Below are positions 36,542-45,239 of a stretch of DNA of 48,351 nt, one piece after another. Below the pieces are notes generated by a model that was not told the DNA's origin, made no database searches, and was given only the letters and a program-made list of their open reading frames with translations. Source of the stretch: an uncultured Aquabacterium sp. (GTDB taxonomy: Bacteria > Pseudomonadota > Gammaproteobacteria > Burkholderiales > Burkholderiaceae_C); assembly GCF_913773725.1 (NCBI RefSeq), contig NZ_CAJYGK010000157.1, forward strand, positions 1 to 48,351. Direction: 5' to 3'. How positions within the stretch are numbered: the stretch's first letter is position 1; the number at the start of each line of letters is the position of its first letter. A program made the position numbers and the translations under genes.

Positions 36542-37499
36542 CCGGGATCGCTACGTGCCGGAGCTGGTCCCGGGGGCCATCGTAGTCCGGCATGATGGAG
36601 CGCACCACGGCCCAGAAGCGCGGGCTGTGGTTCATCTCGCGCAGATGCGCCAGTTCATGCGCCACAACATAGTCGATGATCGACAGTCCGAAATGGACGA
36701 GCCGCCAATGCAGGCGGATGGAGCCGTCGGCACTGGCGCTCCCCCACCGGGTCCGGGCCGATGACAGGCTGATCTTGGTGACCGCGACCCCAAGACGGTC
36801 GGCGTAGTGAGCCACCCGTCCGGAGAAGATCGCCCTCGCCTCCCGTTGCAACCAGGCTTCGGTCGCATCACGGATCTGCTCGGGCGCCGCGTCCTGCGGC
36901 AGCCCAAGGTGCAGGGCCCGCCGCGTGACACCGGGCAGCGTGGCGTCGCGCGGGGCCGGCATCAGATGAGCACCGGTGCGCCCCGGATCCAGCACGATGA
37001 CGACCGACTCCCCGAGAAAGGGCACCTCTGCGCCCTCCTGCCAGTCGATGCGGGCCGACATCTGGCGTCGTGCCCGCTCACGCTGCTCCACGAGCTTGGT
37101 ACAGATCCAGCGCTCCTTGGCACGCAGTGCCGATTCGATGTCCCCCCAGGACACCCACCTTGGCGCACGCACGCTGAGCCCGTCGACACCGACCACCATG
37201 CCGATGCTGCGCCGCCGCACTCGCTTCACCTCGTAGGCCACCACGGCTTTACCCAGGCGGATTTCGCGTTCGGCGCGGGGATGCCGGTACAACGGCAGCC
37301 CGCTCGCGTGCACACCTGCGGCATCGCCGACTGACGTGGCGTCCAGGCCTTGTGCATGAGGAGGCATCCCGCCCCGGGACACTTCCACGCCGTGCTGCAG
37401 CGTGCCCGCCGCGCCCTGCACGACACTCTCCGACGCGGAGGAAGACGGGGATGCCGACGACACCTCTTCGGCACCCTCACCCCACAGTCCCAACTGCAT
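36537..37499 (-). CDS. YgjP-type (DUF45) zinc metallopeptidase with Ser-rich N-terminus
   Basis: A 320-residue protein whose C-terminal half matches YgjP-like metallopeptidases (PF01863). It has RSIGMVVGVDGLSVRAPRWVS, the SSARTRWGSASADGSIRLHWRL core and zinc site HELAH at 281-285 with a third histidine at 291 (MNHSPRFW). The first 70 residues look disordered and begin MQLGLWGEG, resembling a sliding-clamp-binding peptide. An AGGA site 7 to 8 bases upstream decides for ATG 37499 over the TTG at 37517 that overlaps gmhB. The family's substrate is unknown. Confidence 0.88.
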   Translation of the reverse strand: MQLGLWGEGAEEVSSASPSSSASESVVQGAAGTLQHGVEVSRGGMPPHAQGLDATSVGDAAGVHASGLPLYRHPRAEREIRLGKAVVAYEVKRVRRRSIGMVVGVDGLSVRAPRWVSWGDIESALRAKERWICTKLVEQRERARRQMSARIDWQEGAEVPFLGESVVIVLDPGRTGAHLMPAPRDATLPGVTRRALHLGLPQDAAPEQIRDATEAWLQREARAIFSGRVAHYADRLGVAVTKISLSSARTRWGSASADGSIRLHWRLVHFGLSIIDYVVAHELAHLREMNHSPRFWAVVRSIMPDYDGPRDQLRHVAIPD

Positions 37500-37513
37500 C
37501 GGCGCGTCCTGCT

Positions 37514-38122
37514 TCAATGGATCTCCCCCATGTGCGTGGCGACCGGGCTGTCCTCGCCGTTTGCCTGCCGATCCCGGAGGATCAGGAAATCGGCAAACGC
37601 GGACAAATCCGGGTGAATGGTGAGGTCAGGCACCCGACGCCGCAACTCGTGCAACTCCCCCTCCGGCATGGTGGCAGCCTGCCCGGTACGAACAAGGTGC
37701 GGCTCACATCCCACGGACTGGGCCGCCAGCACATCGCGCGGCAGATCTCCCACCATGGGCACGCCAACCAGGTCGCGCCCAAAACGCTGGCCGATCATCT
37801 GGAACAGCCCCGGCATGGGCTTGCGGCAGGTGCACTGGTCTTCCGGCGTGTGGGGGCAGAAGAACACCGCCTCGACCCGCCCGCCCACACGCGCCAGCAT
37901 CTGGTTCATCTTGGCGTGCATGGCGTTGAGTGCCACCATGTCGAACAGGCCTCGCCCGATGCCAGACTGGTTGGTGGCCACCACGACGTGCCACCCTGCA
38001 TGATTGAGGCGGGCAATGGCCTCCAGCGATCCAGGCAGCGGCACCCACTCCTCGGGCGACTTCACATAGTCTTCCCGCTCGTGGTTGATCGTGCCATCGC
38101 GATCGATGATGACCAGCTTCAT
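37514..38122 (-). CDS. gmhB: D-glycero-beta-D-manno-heptose-1,7-bisphosphate 7-phosphatase
   Basis: GmhB removes the 7-phosphate in ADP-heptose synthesis for the LPS inner core. The ATG at 38122 gives 202 residues. The HAD nucleophile motif is IIDRDGTI (Asp7, Asp9), ATNQSGIGRG is motif II, and a zinc-binding loop CPHTPEDQCTCRKP supplies Cys89, His91, Cys97 and Cys99. VPMVGDLPRDVLAA is motif III/IV. It lies 33 bp after glyS, an arrangement common in Betaproteobacteria (glyQ-glyS-gmhB). Confidence 0.94.
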   Translation of the reverse strand: MKLVIIDRDGTINHEREDYVKSPEEWVPLPGSLEAIARLNHAGWHVVVATNQSGIGRGLFDMVALNAMHAKMNQMLARVGGRVEAVFFCPHTPEDQCTCRKPMPGLFQMIGQRFGRDLVGVPMVGDLPRDVLAAQSVGCEPHLVRTGQAATMPEGELHELRRRVPDLTIHPDLSAFADFLILRDRQANGEDSPVATHMGEIH

Positions 38123-38155
38123 GCCCGCTCCCGGGTGTACGGTGCGCCCGCCCAA

Positions 38156-40327
38156 TCAGGCCGCCAGTCTGGACAGGTCGGCGACCCGGTTCATGGCGGC
38201 ATGCAGCGTGGCCAGCAGGCCCAGGCGGTTGGCCTTCAAGGCAGGATCGTCGGCATTGACCATCACACCATCGAAGAAGGCATCCACCGGCGCCTTGAGC
38301 GCTGCGAGCGCCTGCAAGGACGCAGTGTAATCACCTTGCTCGAAAGCCGCACCGGCCTTCGGCGCGGCAGCCTGCAGCGCCTCGTACAGCGCTGCCTCTG
38401 CCGCCTCCTTCAACAGGGCCGCCTCGACGCGCGGCGCCACGACCGACTCGGCCTTCTTCAGGATGTTGCCGACGCGCTTGTTGGCTGCGGCCAGGGAGGC
38501 TGCCTCTGGCAGCGCCGCGAAGGCGCGTACCGCTGCCAGGCGGCGAGGCACCTCGGACAGGCGCACCGGTTGCAGGGCCAGCACCGCGTCGACTTCCTGC
38601 GCGCTGTAGCCTTGCTCGCGCAGCGACACGGCCAGACGGTCTGCCATGAAGGCGAGCAGCGCCTCACAGGGGTTGGTGACCAGGTCGCCGAACACCGGCA
38701 CCACGGCCTCCAGCAACGCGGGCAGGTCCAGCGGCAGGTTCTTTTCGACCAGAATGCGGATCACGCCCAGCGCGTGACGGCGCAGCGCGAACGGGTCCTT
38801 GTCACCCGTGGGCAGCTGGCCGATGCCGAACAGGCCCACCAGCGTCTCGAGCTTGTCGGCCAGCGCCACCACCGTGCCGGTATGGTTACGGGGAAGGCTG
38901 TCGCCAGCGAAACGGGGCTTGTAGTGGTCCTCGATCGCGATGGCCACGCCGTCGCGCAAGCCCTCGTGGCGGGCGTAGTACCCGCCCATGATGCCTTGTA
39001 GTTCTGGAAACTCGCCAACCATGTCGGTCAACAGGTCGGCCTTGGCCAGCCGCGCGGCCTCCTGGGCCTTGCTGTCCAGCACGTCGAAGTGGTCCTTGTC
39101 GTCCACCGTGAAAGGCAGCGTACCCAGGCGCAGCTGATTGACGATGGCATGGGCGATGGCGCGCACGCGCTCAGCCCGGTCGCCCTGCGTCCCCAGCTTG
39201 TTGTGATACACCACCTTGCCCAGGCCCGGCACACGGGAGGCCAGCGTCTTCTTGCGATCCTGATCGAAGAAGAACTTTGCGTCGGCCAAGCGGGGGCGCA
39301 CCACGCGCTCGTTGCCTTCGATGATGGCGCTGGGATCGGACGGATGGATGTTGCTCACCACCAGGAACTGGTGAGTGAGCTTGCCAGAGGCATCCAGCAG
39401 CGGGAAGTATTTCTGGTTGGCCTTCATCGTGAGAATCAGGCACTCCTGAGGCACCGCCAGAAAGGCCTCTTCGAATCGGCCGATCAGCACGTTGGGACGC
39501 TCGACCAGCGCCGTCACCTCGTCCAGCAGGGCCTCATCCTCGATCGGCCTCAGGTCGTGCCCGGCCCGCCCGGCCGCCGCGGCCAGTTGGGCCACGATGT
39601 CGGCACGGCGCTCGGCGAAGCTGGCGATCACGGCGCCCTCTTCTGCCAGCTGGGCCGCGTAGCTGTCGGCATCACGCAGCACGACCGGTGACACCTTGGC
39701 CTCGAAGCGATGCCCCTGCGTCTCGCGCCCTGCTTTGAGGCCCAGCGCGGCCACGGGCACCACCTGGTCGCCATGCAAGGCCACCAGCCCGTGGGCCGGC
39801 CGCACGAAGTTCACGCTGGTCCAGCCGGGCAGAAACCCTTCGCCTTCGCCCTGCTCGAGCTGGTAGGTCATGACCTTCGGAATCGGCAGCCTGGCCAGGG
39901 ACTCGTCCAGCGCCTTCTGCAAGCCCTGGCTCAGGTCGACGCCGGGCTTGACGCTGTCGAGGAACAGGGCCTCGGCCTTGCCATCCGGCTGGCGCTTGAG
40001 CTGCGGCAGCACTTCGGCGCCCACCCCCACCGACGCCAGCTTCTTCAGCAGAGCGGGCGTCGGCTGGCCGCTGGTGTCCAGCGCCACGCTCACCGGCATC
40101 AGCTTGAGCTGGACGGCTTGGTCCGCCGCCTTGGCCGTCACACCGGTGACGTGCACCGCCAGACGGCGGGGCGAGGCAAACGGGGTGGCCACAGCCGTGG
40201 TCGGCGCAAGACCCTGCGCCTTCAGGCTGTCTGCCAGCACGGTTGCAAACGACTCACCGAGCTTCTTGAGCGCCTTGGGCGGCAGTTCTTCGACAAACAG
40301 TTCGACCAGAAGATTCGCGGTGCTCAT
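38156..40327 (-). CDS. glyS: Glycyl-tRNA synthetase beta subunit
   Basis: GlyS is the large subunit of the bacterial alpha2-beta2 GlyRS and binds tRNA-Gly. The 723-residue protein starts MSTANLLVELFVEELPPKALKKLG. It contains FASPRRLAVHV, the segment ECLILTMKANQKYFPL, an HD-like region and an arginyl-tRNA-synthetase-like anticodon domain (VDAFFDGVMVNADDPALKANRLGLL) near the end. It starts 2 bp after the glyQ stop, so the two are made together. Confidence 0.97.
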   Translation of the reverse strand: MSTANLLVELFVEELPPKALKKLGESFATVLADSLKAQGLAPTTAVATPFASPRRLAVHVTGVTAKAADQAVQLKLMPVSVALDTSGQPTPALLKKLASVGVGAEVLPQLKRQPDGKAEALFLDSVKPGVDLSQGLQKALDESLARLPIPKVMTYQLEQGEGEGFLPGWTSVNFVRPAHGLVALHGDQVVPVAALGLKAGRETQGHRFEAKVSPVVLRDADSYAAQLAEEGAVIASFAERRADIVAQLAAAAGRAGHDLRPIEDEALLDEVTALVERPNVLIGRFEEAFLAVPQECLILTMKANQKYFPLLDASGKLTHQFLVVSNIHPSDPSAIIEGNERVVRPRLADAKFFFDQDRKKTLASRVPGLGKVVYHNKLGTQGDRAERVRAIAHAIVNQLRLGTLPFTVDDKDHFDVLDSKAQEAARLAKADLLTDMVGEFPELQGIMGGYYARHEGLRDGVAIAIEDHYKPRFAGDSLPRNHTGTVVALADKLETLVGLFGIGQLPTGDKDPFALRRHALGVIRILVEKNLPLDLPALLEAVVPVFGDLVTNPCEALLAFMADRLAVSLREQGYSAQEVDAVLALQPVRLSEVPRRLAAVRAFAALPEAASLAAANKRVGNILKKAESVVAPRVEAALLKEAAEAALYEALQAAAPKAGAAFEQGDYTASLQALAALKAPVDAFFDGVMVNADDPALKANRLGLLATLHAAMNRVADLSRLAA

Positions 40328-40329
40328 GC

Positions 40330-41250
40330 TCAGGCAGCCTTCTTGTTGTTCAGTTGTTCGATCACTTCGTCCGCCCAGGCCTTGGGGGCCATCGGGAAGC
40401 CCAGTCGGGCTCGGCTGTCCAGATAGGACGCGGCCACGCTCCGGGCCAGGTTGCGAATGCGGCCGATGTAGGCCGCCCGCTCAGTCACGGAGATGGCGCC
40501 GCGGGCGTCCAGCAGGTTGAAGGTGTGGGCGGCTTTCAGGACCTGTTCATACGCCGGCAGCGCCAGTTGCTGCTCGACCAGGTACTTGGCCTGCGTCTCG
40601 TAGTTCGAGAAAGCACCCAGAAGAAAGTCCACATTGCTGTGCTCGAAGTTGTACGTGGACTGCTCGACCTCGTTCTGGTGGAACACATCGCCGTACTTCA
40701 GGCCCGGCGCGTACACCAGGTCATACACGTTTTCGACGCCCTGCAGGTACATGGCCAGGCGCTCGAGGCCGTAGGTGATCTCTCCCGTCGCCGGCTTGCA
40801 GTCGATGCCGCCCACCTGCTGGAAATAGGTGAACTGGGTCACTTCCATGCCGTTGAGCCACACCTCCCAGCCCAGGCCCCAGGCACCCAGCGTGGGGTTC
40901 TCCCAGTCGTCTTCGACAAAGCGGATGTCGTTCTTCTTCAGATCCAGGCCGAGGGCTTCCAGCGAGCCGAGATAGAGCTCCAGGATGTTGGCAGGGGCCG
41001 GCTTGAGCACCACCTGGTACTGGTAGTAGTGCTGCAGGCGATTGGGGTTGTCGCCATAGCGGCCGTCTTTCGGTCGCCGGCTGGGCTGGACATAGGCCGC
41101 CTTCCAGGGTTCCGGGCCCAGCGCGCGCAGAAAGGTCGCGGTGTGGCTGGTACCGGCCCCCACCTCCATGTCATACGGTTGCAGCAGCGCACAGCCCTGG
41201 GCATCCCAGTAGCTTTGCAGTCGCAGAATCATTTGCTGGAAGGTCAGCAT
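40330..41250 (-). CDS. glyQ: Glycyl-tRNA synthetase alpha subunit
   Basis: GlyQ is the catalytic class II subunit of heterotetrameric GlyRS. At 306 residues it has the family start [34 protein letters not shown]. It also contains [28 protein letters not shown] and [17 protein letters not shown] hairpin and a TAGAAT promoter-like box occupy the 111 bp separating it from lnt. Confidence 0.97.
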   Translation of the reverse strand: MLTFQQMILRLQSYWDAQGCALLQPYDMEVGAGTSHTATFLRALGPEPWKAAYVQPSRRPKDGRYGDNPNRLQHYYQYQVVLKPAPANILELYLGSLEALGLDLKKNDIRFVEDDWENPTLGAWGLGWEVWLNGMEVTQFTYFQQVGGIDCKPATGEITYGLERLAMYLQGVENVYDLVYAPGLKYGDVFHQNEVEQSTYNFEHSNVDFLLGAFSNYETQAKYLVEQQLALPAYEQVLKAAHTFNLLDARGAISVTERAAYIGRIRNLARSVAASYLDSRARLGFPMAPKAWADEVIEQLNNKKAA

Positions 41251-41319
41251 GGTCTAGCCTTGGTGGATGCCTGAACCGACAGACGGACGGCATCGGGTTC
41301 TTGGTTTGAGGAGCTTGCC

Positions 41320-41345
41320 CTGCCCGCAGCAGAAGGCTGCGGCAG
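41320..41345 (-). other. Leader hairpin upstream of glyQ
   Basis: On the minus strand CTGCCGCAGC (41345-41336), loop CTTCT (41335-41331) and GCTGCGGGCAG (41330-41320) form a stem of ten pairs with one bulged G on the 3' arm. It begins within about 10 bases of the predicted glyQ transcription start. No T run follows, so I read it as a leader structure or an mRNA stabiliser rather than a terminator. Confidence 0.5.
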
Positions 41346-41358
41346 ACGGAAAGCCCCG

Positions 41359-41364
41359 ATTCTA
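41359..41364 (-). promoter_or_regulatory. Candidate glyQS -10 overlapping the lnt stop
   Basis: Minus-strand TAGAAT matches the -10 consensus in five of six bases, and its first three bases are the TAG stop codon of lnt. The -35 would lie inside the lnt coding sequence, where no strong match is visible. It would allow glyQS expression independent of corC-lnt. Confidence 0.4.
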
Positions 41365-42936
41365 GTGGCGCGGCCGGCCGCGCCTCAGTACGAGCAGCAG
41401 GGCCAGCGCAAACGCGGGCCACAGGCCAGCCCGGGCGGCCCACCATGCAAATGGGGTCACCCCCTGCATGCCCTGCACGTGCGCTTCCAGCACGCCACGG
41501 GTGTTCGCTGGCAGCCTTGCCGTGACCTGCCCACGGTGGTCGATCACGACAGTGGCGCCGGTGTTGGTGGCCCGCAGCGTCGGCAACTGGAACTCCAACG
41601 AGCGCATGCGCGCGATTTGAAGGTGCTGGTGAATGGCCACCGATTCACCAAACCAGGCCAAGTTGCTGACGTTGGCCAGCAGGGTGGGCGCCTCCGCGGG
41701 CACGCCGAAACGCGCCGCCAGCTCTTCTCCGAACAGATCCTCGTAACACACGGTGGGCGCCACCCGCTGGTCTCTCACGGCGAACGAAGGTGCCACCAGA
41801 GGGCCGCGGGTGAAGTCGCCCAGCGGCATGTTCATCATGCGCACGAACCAGCGAAAGCCCCAAGGGATGAACTCGCCGAAAGGCACGAGGTGGTGCTTGT
41901 CGTAGCGATAGGGCGACTCCACGCCCCCCAGGCCGACCACCGAATTGGTGTAGCCCTGCTCGAAATCACCCAGCGGCACCCCGACCAGCGCCTGGCGCGT
42001 GCCCGCCCTCGGAAAGCTGGCCACCAGCGACGGCCAGTAGCCCTCGGGCAGCTGCGACGGCAGCAGTGGAATGGCCGTCTCGGGTGCAACGACCAGCGCC
42101 GTACGAGCCGACACGAGCTGCTGGGCATGCCAGTGCAGCATGGCCCCCTGGCGCTCCACGGCAAACTTCTCGTCCTGCGGCACATTGCTCTGCAGCAGGG
42201 TCACCGACAGCGGCTCGCCCACCGGCTCGGTGAACGACACCCGGCCCATCGCCCAGGCCACGAGCAGCCCCCCTGCCGCGACCGCGACACCGGCCAGACG
42301 AAGCCCGCCTCGTCCGCCCGGCCCGAAAGACCAGACGACAGCCGTCACGCCCCCCGCCCAGACGGCGCCCAGACCGTAAACGCCCACCCAGGGCGCCAGC
42401 CCCGCCAACGGGGTATCGACCAGGCCATAACCGCTTGCGCCCCAGGGAAAGCCGGTGAACACCACCGCACGCGCCCATTCAGCCAGCAGCCAGGCACCGC
42501 CCCATGCAGCCGCGTCAACCAGGCTGTGTCCGGTTCGGCCACGCGCCCAAAGCCAGCCCGCGGCCCCCAGATACAACGAGAGTGCCGCGCAAAGCAGCCC
42601 GACGGCAAGCGCCGACAACCAGGCCGGCAGACCGCCATACCGGTGCAGGCTCACGAACATCCACCCGGTCGCGCCAACGAGCCACACCGTGCCATACAGC
42701 CAGGTCAGCAACGCGACTTGTCGGGCGGGACGCCTGGGCGCCAGCAGCCACGCCAGACAAGCAAGTGCCAGGGTTTGCAAGACAGCGGGCATCCAACCTG
42801 CAAGGGCATGCACCCAGGGAGACAGCGCGACGGCGTGCAAGCCGCCCGCGGCCAGTGCGCCCAACCAGGTCCGCCCCAGGGGCAACCAGGGCGTCGAGCC
42901 CGCGCCGCCCCGCGCACGCAACACCGGCACGCCCAT
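41362..42936 (-). CDS. lnt: Apolipoprotein N-acyltransferase
   Basis: Lnt adds the third acyl chain to bacterial lipoproteins in the inner membrane, needed for their export to the outer membrane (BamB, BamD and PilF in this window are expected clients). The 524-residue protein has about six N-terminal membrane helices, a nitrilase-type domain, and a final helix. The catalytic triad lies in VVAPETAIPL (Glu), YDKHHLVPFGEFIP (Lys) and TVCYEDLFG (Cys). Its ATG overlaps the corC stop by one base (TGATG), a tight coupling. Confidence 0.96.
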   Translation of the reverse strand: MGVPVLRARGGAGSTPWLPLGRTWLGALAAGGLHAVALSPWVHALAGWMPAVLQTLALACLAWLLAPRRPARQVALLTWLYGTVWLVGATGWMFVSLHRYGGLPAWLSALAVGLLCAALSLYLGAAGWLWARGRTGHSLVDAAAWGGAWLLAEWARAVVFTGFPWGASGYGLVDTPLAGLAPWVGVYGLGAVWAGGVTAVVWSFGPGGRGGLRLAGVAVAAGGLLVAWAMGRVSFTEPVGEPLSVTLLQSNVPQDEKFAVERQGAMLHWHAQQLVSARTALVVAPETAIPLLPSQLPEGYWPSLVASFPRAGTRQALVGVPLGDFEQGYTNSVVGLGGVESPYRYDKHHLVPFGEFIPWGFRWFVRMMNMPLGDFTRGPLVAPSFAVRDQRVAPTVCYEDLFGEELAARFGVPAEAPTLLANVSNLAWFGESVAIHQHLQIARMRSLEFQLPTLRATNTGATVVIDHRGQVTARLPANTRGVLEAHVQGMQGVTPFAWWAARAGLWPAFALALLLVLRRGRPRH

Positions 42937-43832
42937 CAGGAAGCCGCCGCTTCGGCCTGATCAGGCGCCCGGGTGACCTTGAACCAGCGAACCGCACCAC
43001 CGCGGGCCAGCATCACCCTGAACCGCAGCCCGCCCAGATCGACGTACTCACCGCGCCGCGGTACCCGCCCGAGCTCATGGGCCACCAGGCCGCCGATGGT
43101 GTCGAATTCGTCCACGGGCAGATCGGCGTCAAACGTCTCGTTGACCGAGTCGATCGGGGCGTCACCAGCCACCCGCTGGCTGCCATCGGCCAGCGTGAAG
43201 ATGCTGGCCTGCCCATCTTCCTCGTCGAATTCGTCCTCGATCTCGCCCACGATTTCCTCAAGCACGTCTTCGATCGTGATCAGACCCGCGGTCTTGCCAA
43301 ACTCATCGATGACGATGGCAAGGTGGCTGCGGGTAGAGCGGAAATCGCGCAACAACTCATTGAGCCCCTTGGATTCAGGCACGAACACTGGCGGGCGCAA
43401 CAGGGTGCGAAGGTTCAACTCGGGCGCGCGCTGCAGCTTCAGCAGGTCCTTCGCCATCAGGATCCCGATGATGTTGTCACGGGACCCCTCGAAGACCGGA
43501 AAACGCGAGTGTCCGGTGTCGATGACCTGAGCCAGCAGCGCATCGTACGGCGATTCGATGTCCAGCAAGTCCATGCGGCGCACGGCCACCATGACATCGC
43601 CGGCCGTCATTGTGGCCATCCGGATCACGCCTTCGAGCATCACCCGGGATTCGGGCTCGATCAACTCGCGCTGCTCGGCGTCGGCCAGGGTCTCGATCAG
43701 CTCCGCGGTGGAGTCCGGGCCCGGAGACAGAAACTCGACCAGACGGACAAACAGGCTGCGAGGGTCGCGCGAGCGAGGGGGCTGCGCGCTCTTGTCGGCT
43801 CGAGAGAGTCGACTGGGGGGAGAGTCGGACAC
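42936..43832 (-). CDS. corC: CorC/HlyC-type CBS-domain protein
   Basis: A 298-residue protein with two CBS domains (about 70-195, MTAGDVMVAVRRMDLLDIESPYD and FRSTRSHLAIVIDEFGKTAGLITIEDVLEEIVGEI) and a C-terminal CorC_HlyC domain (about 215-290). The family is linked to Mg/Co efflux and heavy-metal tolerance. The lnt-corC pairing is conserved from E. coli (ybeX). I prefer the GTG at 43832, giving MSDSPPSRLSRADKS; a TTG at 43862 is the outer limit. No clear Shine-Dalgarno precedes either. Confidence 0.92.
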   Translation of the reverse strand: MSDSPPSRLSRADKSAQPPRSRDPRSLFVRLVEFLSPGPDSTAELIETLADAEQRELIEPESRVMLEGVIRMATMTAGDVMVAVRRMDLLDIESPYDALLAQVIDTGHSRFPVFEGSRDNIIGILMAKDLLKLQRAPELNLRTLLRPPVFVPESKGLNELLRDFRSTRSHLAIVIDEFGKTAGLITIEDVLEEIVGEIEDEFDEEDGQASIFTLADGSQRVAGDAPIDSVNETFDADLPVDEFDTIGGLVAHELGRVPRRGEYVDLGGLRFRVMLARGGAVRWFKVTRAPDQAEAAAS

Positions 43833-43923
43833 GGCGTTGGTGTCGTGGTTGCAATGCCGCAAGAATACCCCATGCCCCGTCGGACACCATGGCCGGGCGG
43901 GGAGCCGACTCCGCAGGCAGGGC

Positions 43924-43929
43924 TACACT
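43924..43929 (+). promoter_or_regulatory. Candidate -10 immediately before the COG0523 gene
   Basis: TACACT (four of six consensus bases) ends 6 bases before the ATG at 43936, so the predicted transcription start is at or next to the first base of the start codon. No -35 is obvious. If real, the mRNA would be leaderless. Confidence 0.3.
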
Positions 43930-43935
43930 TGTGCC

Positions 43936-44973
43936 ATGAGCCTGATTCCTGTCACCATCCTCACCGGTTTCCTCGGCAGCGGCAAGACAACGCTGCTCAA
44001 GCGCGTTCTGACCGAATCACACGGCCAGCGCATCGCCGTCATCGAGAACGAGTTCGGCGAGGAAAACATCGACAACGACATCCTGGTGGCCGACACCGAG
44101 GAACAGATCATCCAGATGAGCAACGGATGCGTCTGTTGCACGATTCGGGAAGACCTGCGCGAAACCCTTGCCGATCTGGCCAAGCAAAGAAAGGCCGGCA
44201 CGCTGGCTTTCGACCGCGTCGTGATCGAGACCACCGGCGTGGCCGACCCGGGCCCCGTGGCGCAGACATTCTTCATGGACGACGAGATCGCCGAGCTCTA
44301 CCTGCTCGACTCGATCCTCACCCTGGTCGATGCCAAGCACGGCAACCAGCAACTGGACCAGCGGCAGGAGGCGCGCCGCCAGGTCGGTTTCGCTGATCAG
44401 ATCTTCATGAGCAAGACGGACCTTGTGAGTGCAGAAGAGGCCGACGCCCTCGCCCACCGCCTGAAGCACATGAACCCCCGTGCACCGCAGAAACGCGTGC
44501 ACTTCGGCGAGGTGCCGATTGCCGAGGTCTTTGATCTCAAGGGCTTCAACCTGAACGCCAAGCTCGACATCGATCCCGACTTCCTGAAGGAAGAGGGCCA
44601 TGGTCATGGTCACCATCATCACCACGACCATGAGCACGGGGAGCACTGCGATCACCCCCATCACCACGCGCACGACGACGACGTCAAGTCCTTCGTCTAC
44701 AAGAATACCAAGCCGTTTGATGCCACCAAGCTGGAGGACTTCCTCGGCTCCATGGTGCAGATCTATGGCCCCAAAATGCTGCGCTACAAGGGTGTGCTGC
44801 ACGTCAAGGGCATGGAGCGCAAGGTCGTCTTCCAGGGCGTGCACCAGTTGATGGGCAGCGACATGGGCCCCAAATGGGCGGCTGGCGAGCAGAAGATCAG
44901 CAAGCTGGTCTTCATCGGCATCGACCTGCCCCAGGACCTCTTCAAGGCCGGGCTGGACCAGTGTCTGGCGTGA
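43936..44973 (+). CDS. COG0523/CobW-type GTPase with His-rich loop
   Basis: A 345-residue G3E GTPase. It has G1 GFLGSGKTT (11-19), the metal-binding CVCC (65-68), ETTGVADPGP (98-107) and SKTD (159-162) as the base-recognition motif. A His-rich loop spans about 222-246 with about 15 histidines and one cysteine, and a CobW_C domain follows at about 250-345. COG0523 proteins are metallochaperones or insertases, often for zinc; the long His loop points to zinc or nickel/cobalt rather than one defined metal. I see no Zur-like palindrome upstream. It lies 266 bp before dksA on the same strand. Confidence 0.93.
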   Translation: MSLIPVTILTGFLGSGKTTLLKRVLTESHGQRIAVIENEFGEENIDNDILVADTEEQIIQMSNGCVCCTIREDLRETLADLAKQRKAGTLAFDRVVIETTGVADPGPVAQTFFMDDEIAELYLLDSILTLVDAKHGNQQLDQRQEARRQVGFADQIFMSKTDLVSAEEADALAHRLKHMNPRAPQKRVHFGEVPIAEVFDLKGFNLNAKLDIDPDFLKEEGHGHGHHHHHDHEHGEHCDHPHHHAHDDDVKSFVYKNTKPFDATKLEDFLGSMVQIYGPKMLRYKGVLHVKGMERKVVFQGVHQLMGSDMGPKWAAGEQKISKLVFIGIDLPQDLFKAGLDQCLA

Positions 44974-45036
44974 CACTCCCCCAACGGGGCGATACAAACT
45001 GGGGATGACACGCAGAAAACAGCGTGCCGGCGTGGC

Positions 45037-45042
45037 TACAAT
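45037..45042 (+). promoter_or_regulatory. Candidate dksA -10 with GC-rich discriminator
   Basis: TACAAT matches the -10 consensus in five of six bases, followed immediately by CCGCGCGC. That GC-rich discriminator is the feature that makes promoters sensitive to ppGpp and DksA. The -35 is not clear. It leaves a leader of about 190 bases before the dksA start. The rest of 44974-45239 shows no gene. Confidence 0.45.
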
Positions 45043-45239
45043 CCGCGCGCTTCCATCTTTCCCCCGCGAGGGGACGGACGGGCGCACAATACGATCAACC
45101 CACACCGCCGCATGACCCGCTGCTGCCCGGCACGTGCCAACGTGTCGCTCAAGCTTCGGCGCAGAAGGCCGAAGCCCATCCATCAGCCGCTTCCGTGGCG
45201 CCAGGGCGCTCGTCGCCTCCCATCCGCACCTCCGAGACC

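Noticed and set aside
41320-41345. T-box or glycine riboswitch before glyQ
   Set aside because: A single simple hairpin without the conserved T-box or glycine aptamer sequences, in a lineage where T-boxes are not expected.
43863-43935. Zur box upstream of the COG0523 gene
   Set aside because: Looked for an AT-rich palindrome of the TGTTATA/TATAACA type and found none in the divergent gap.
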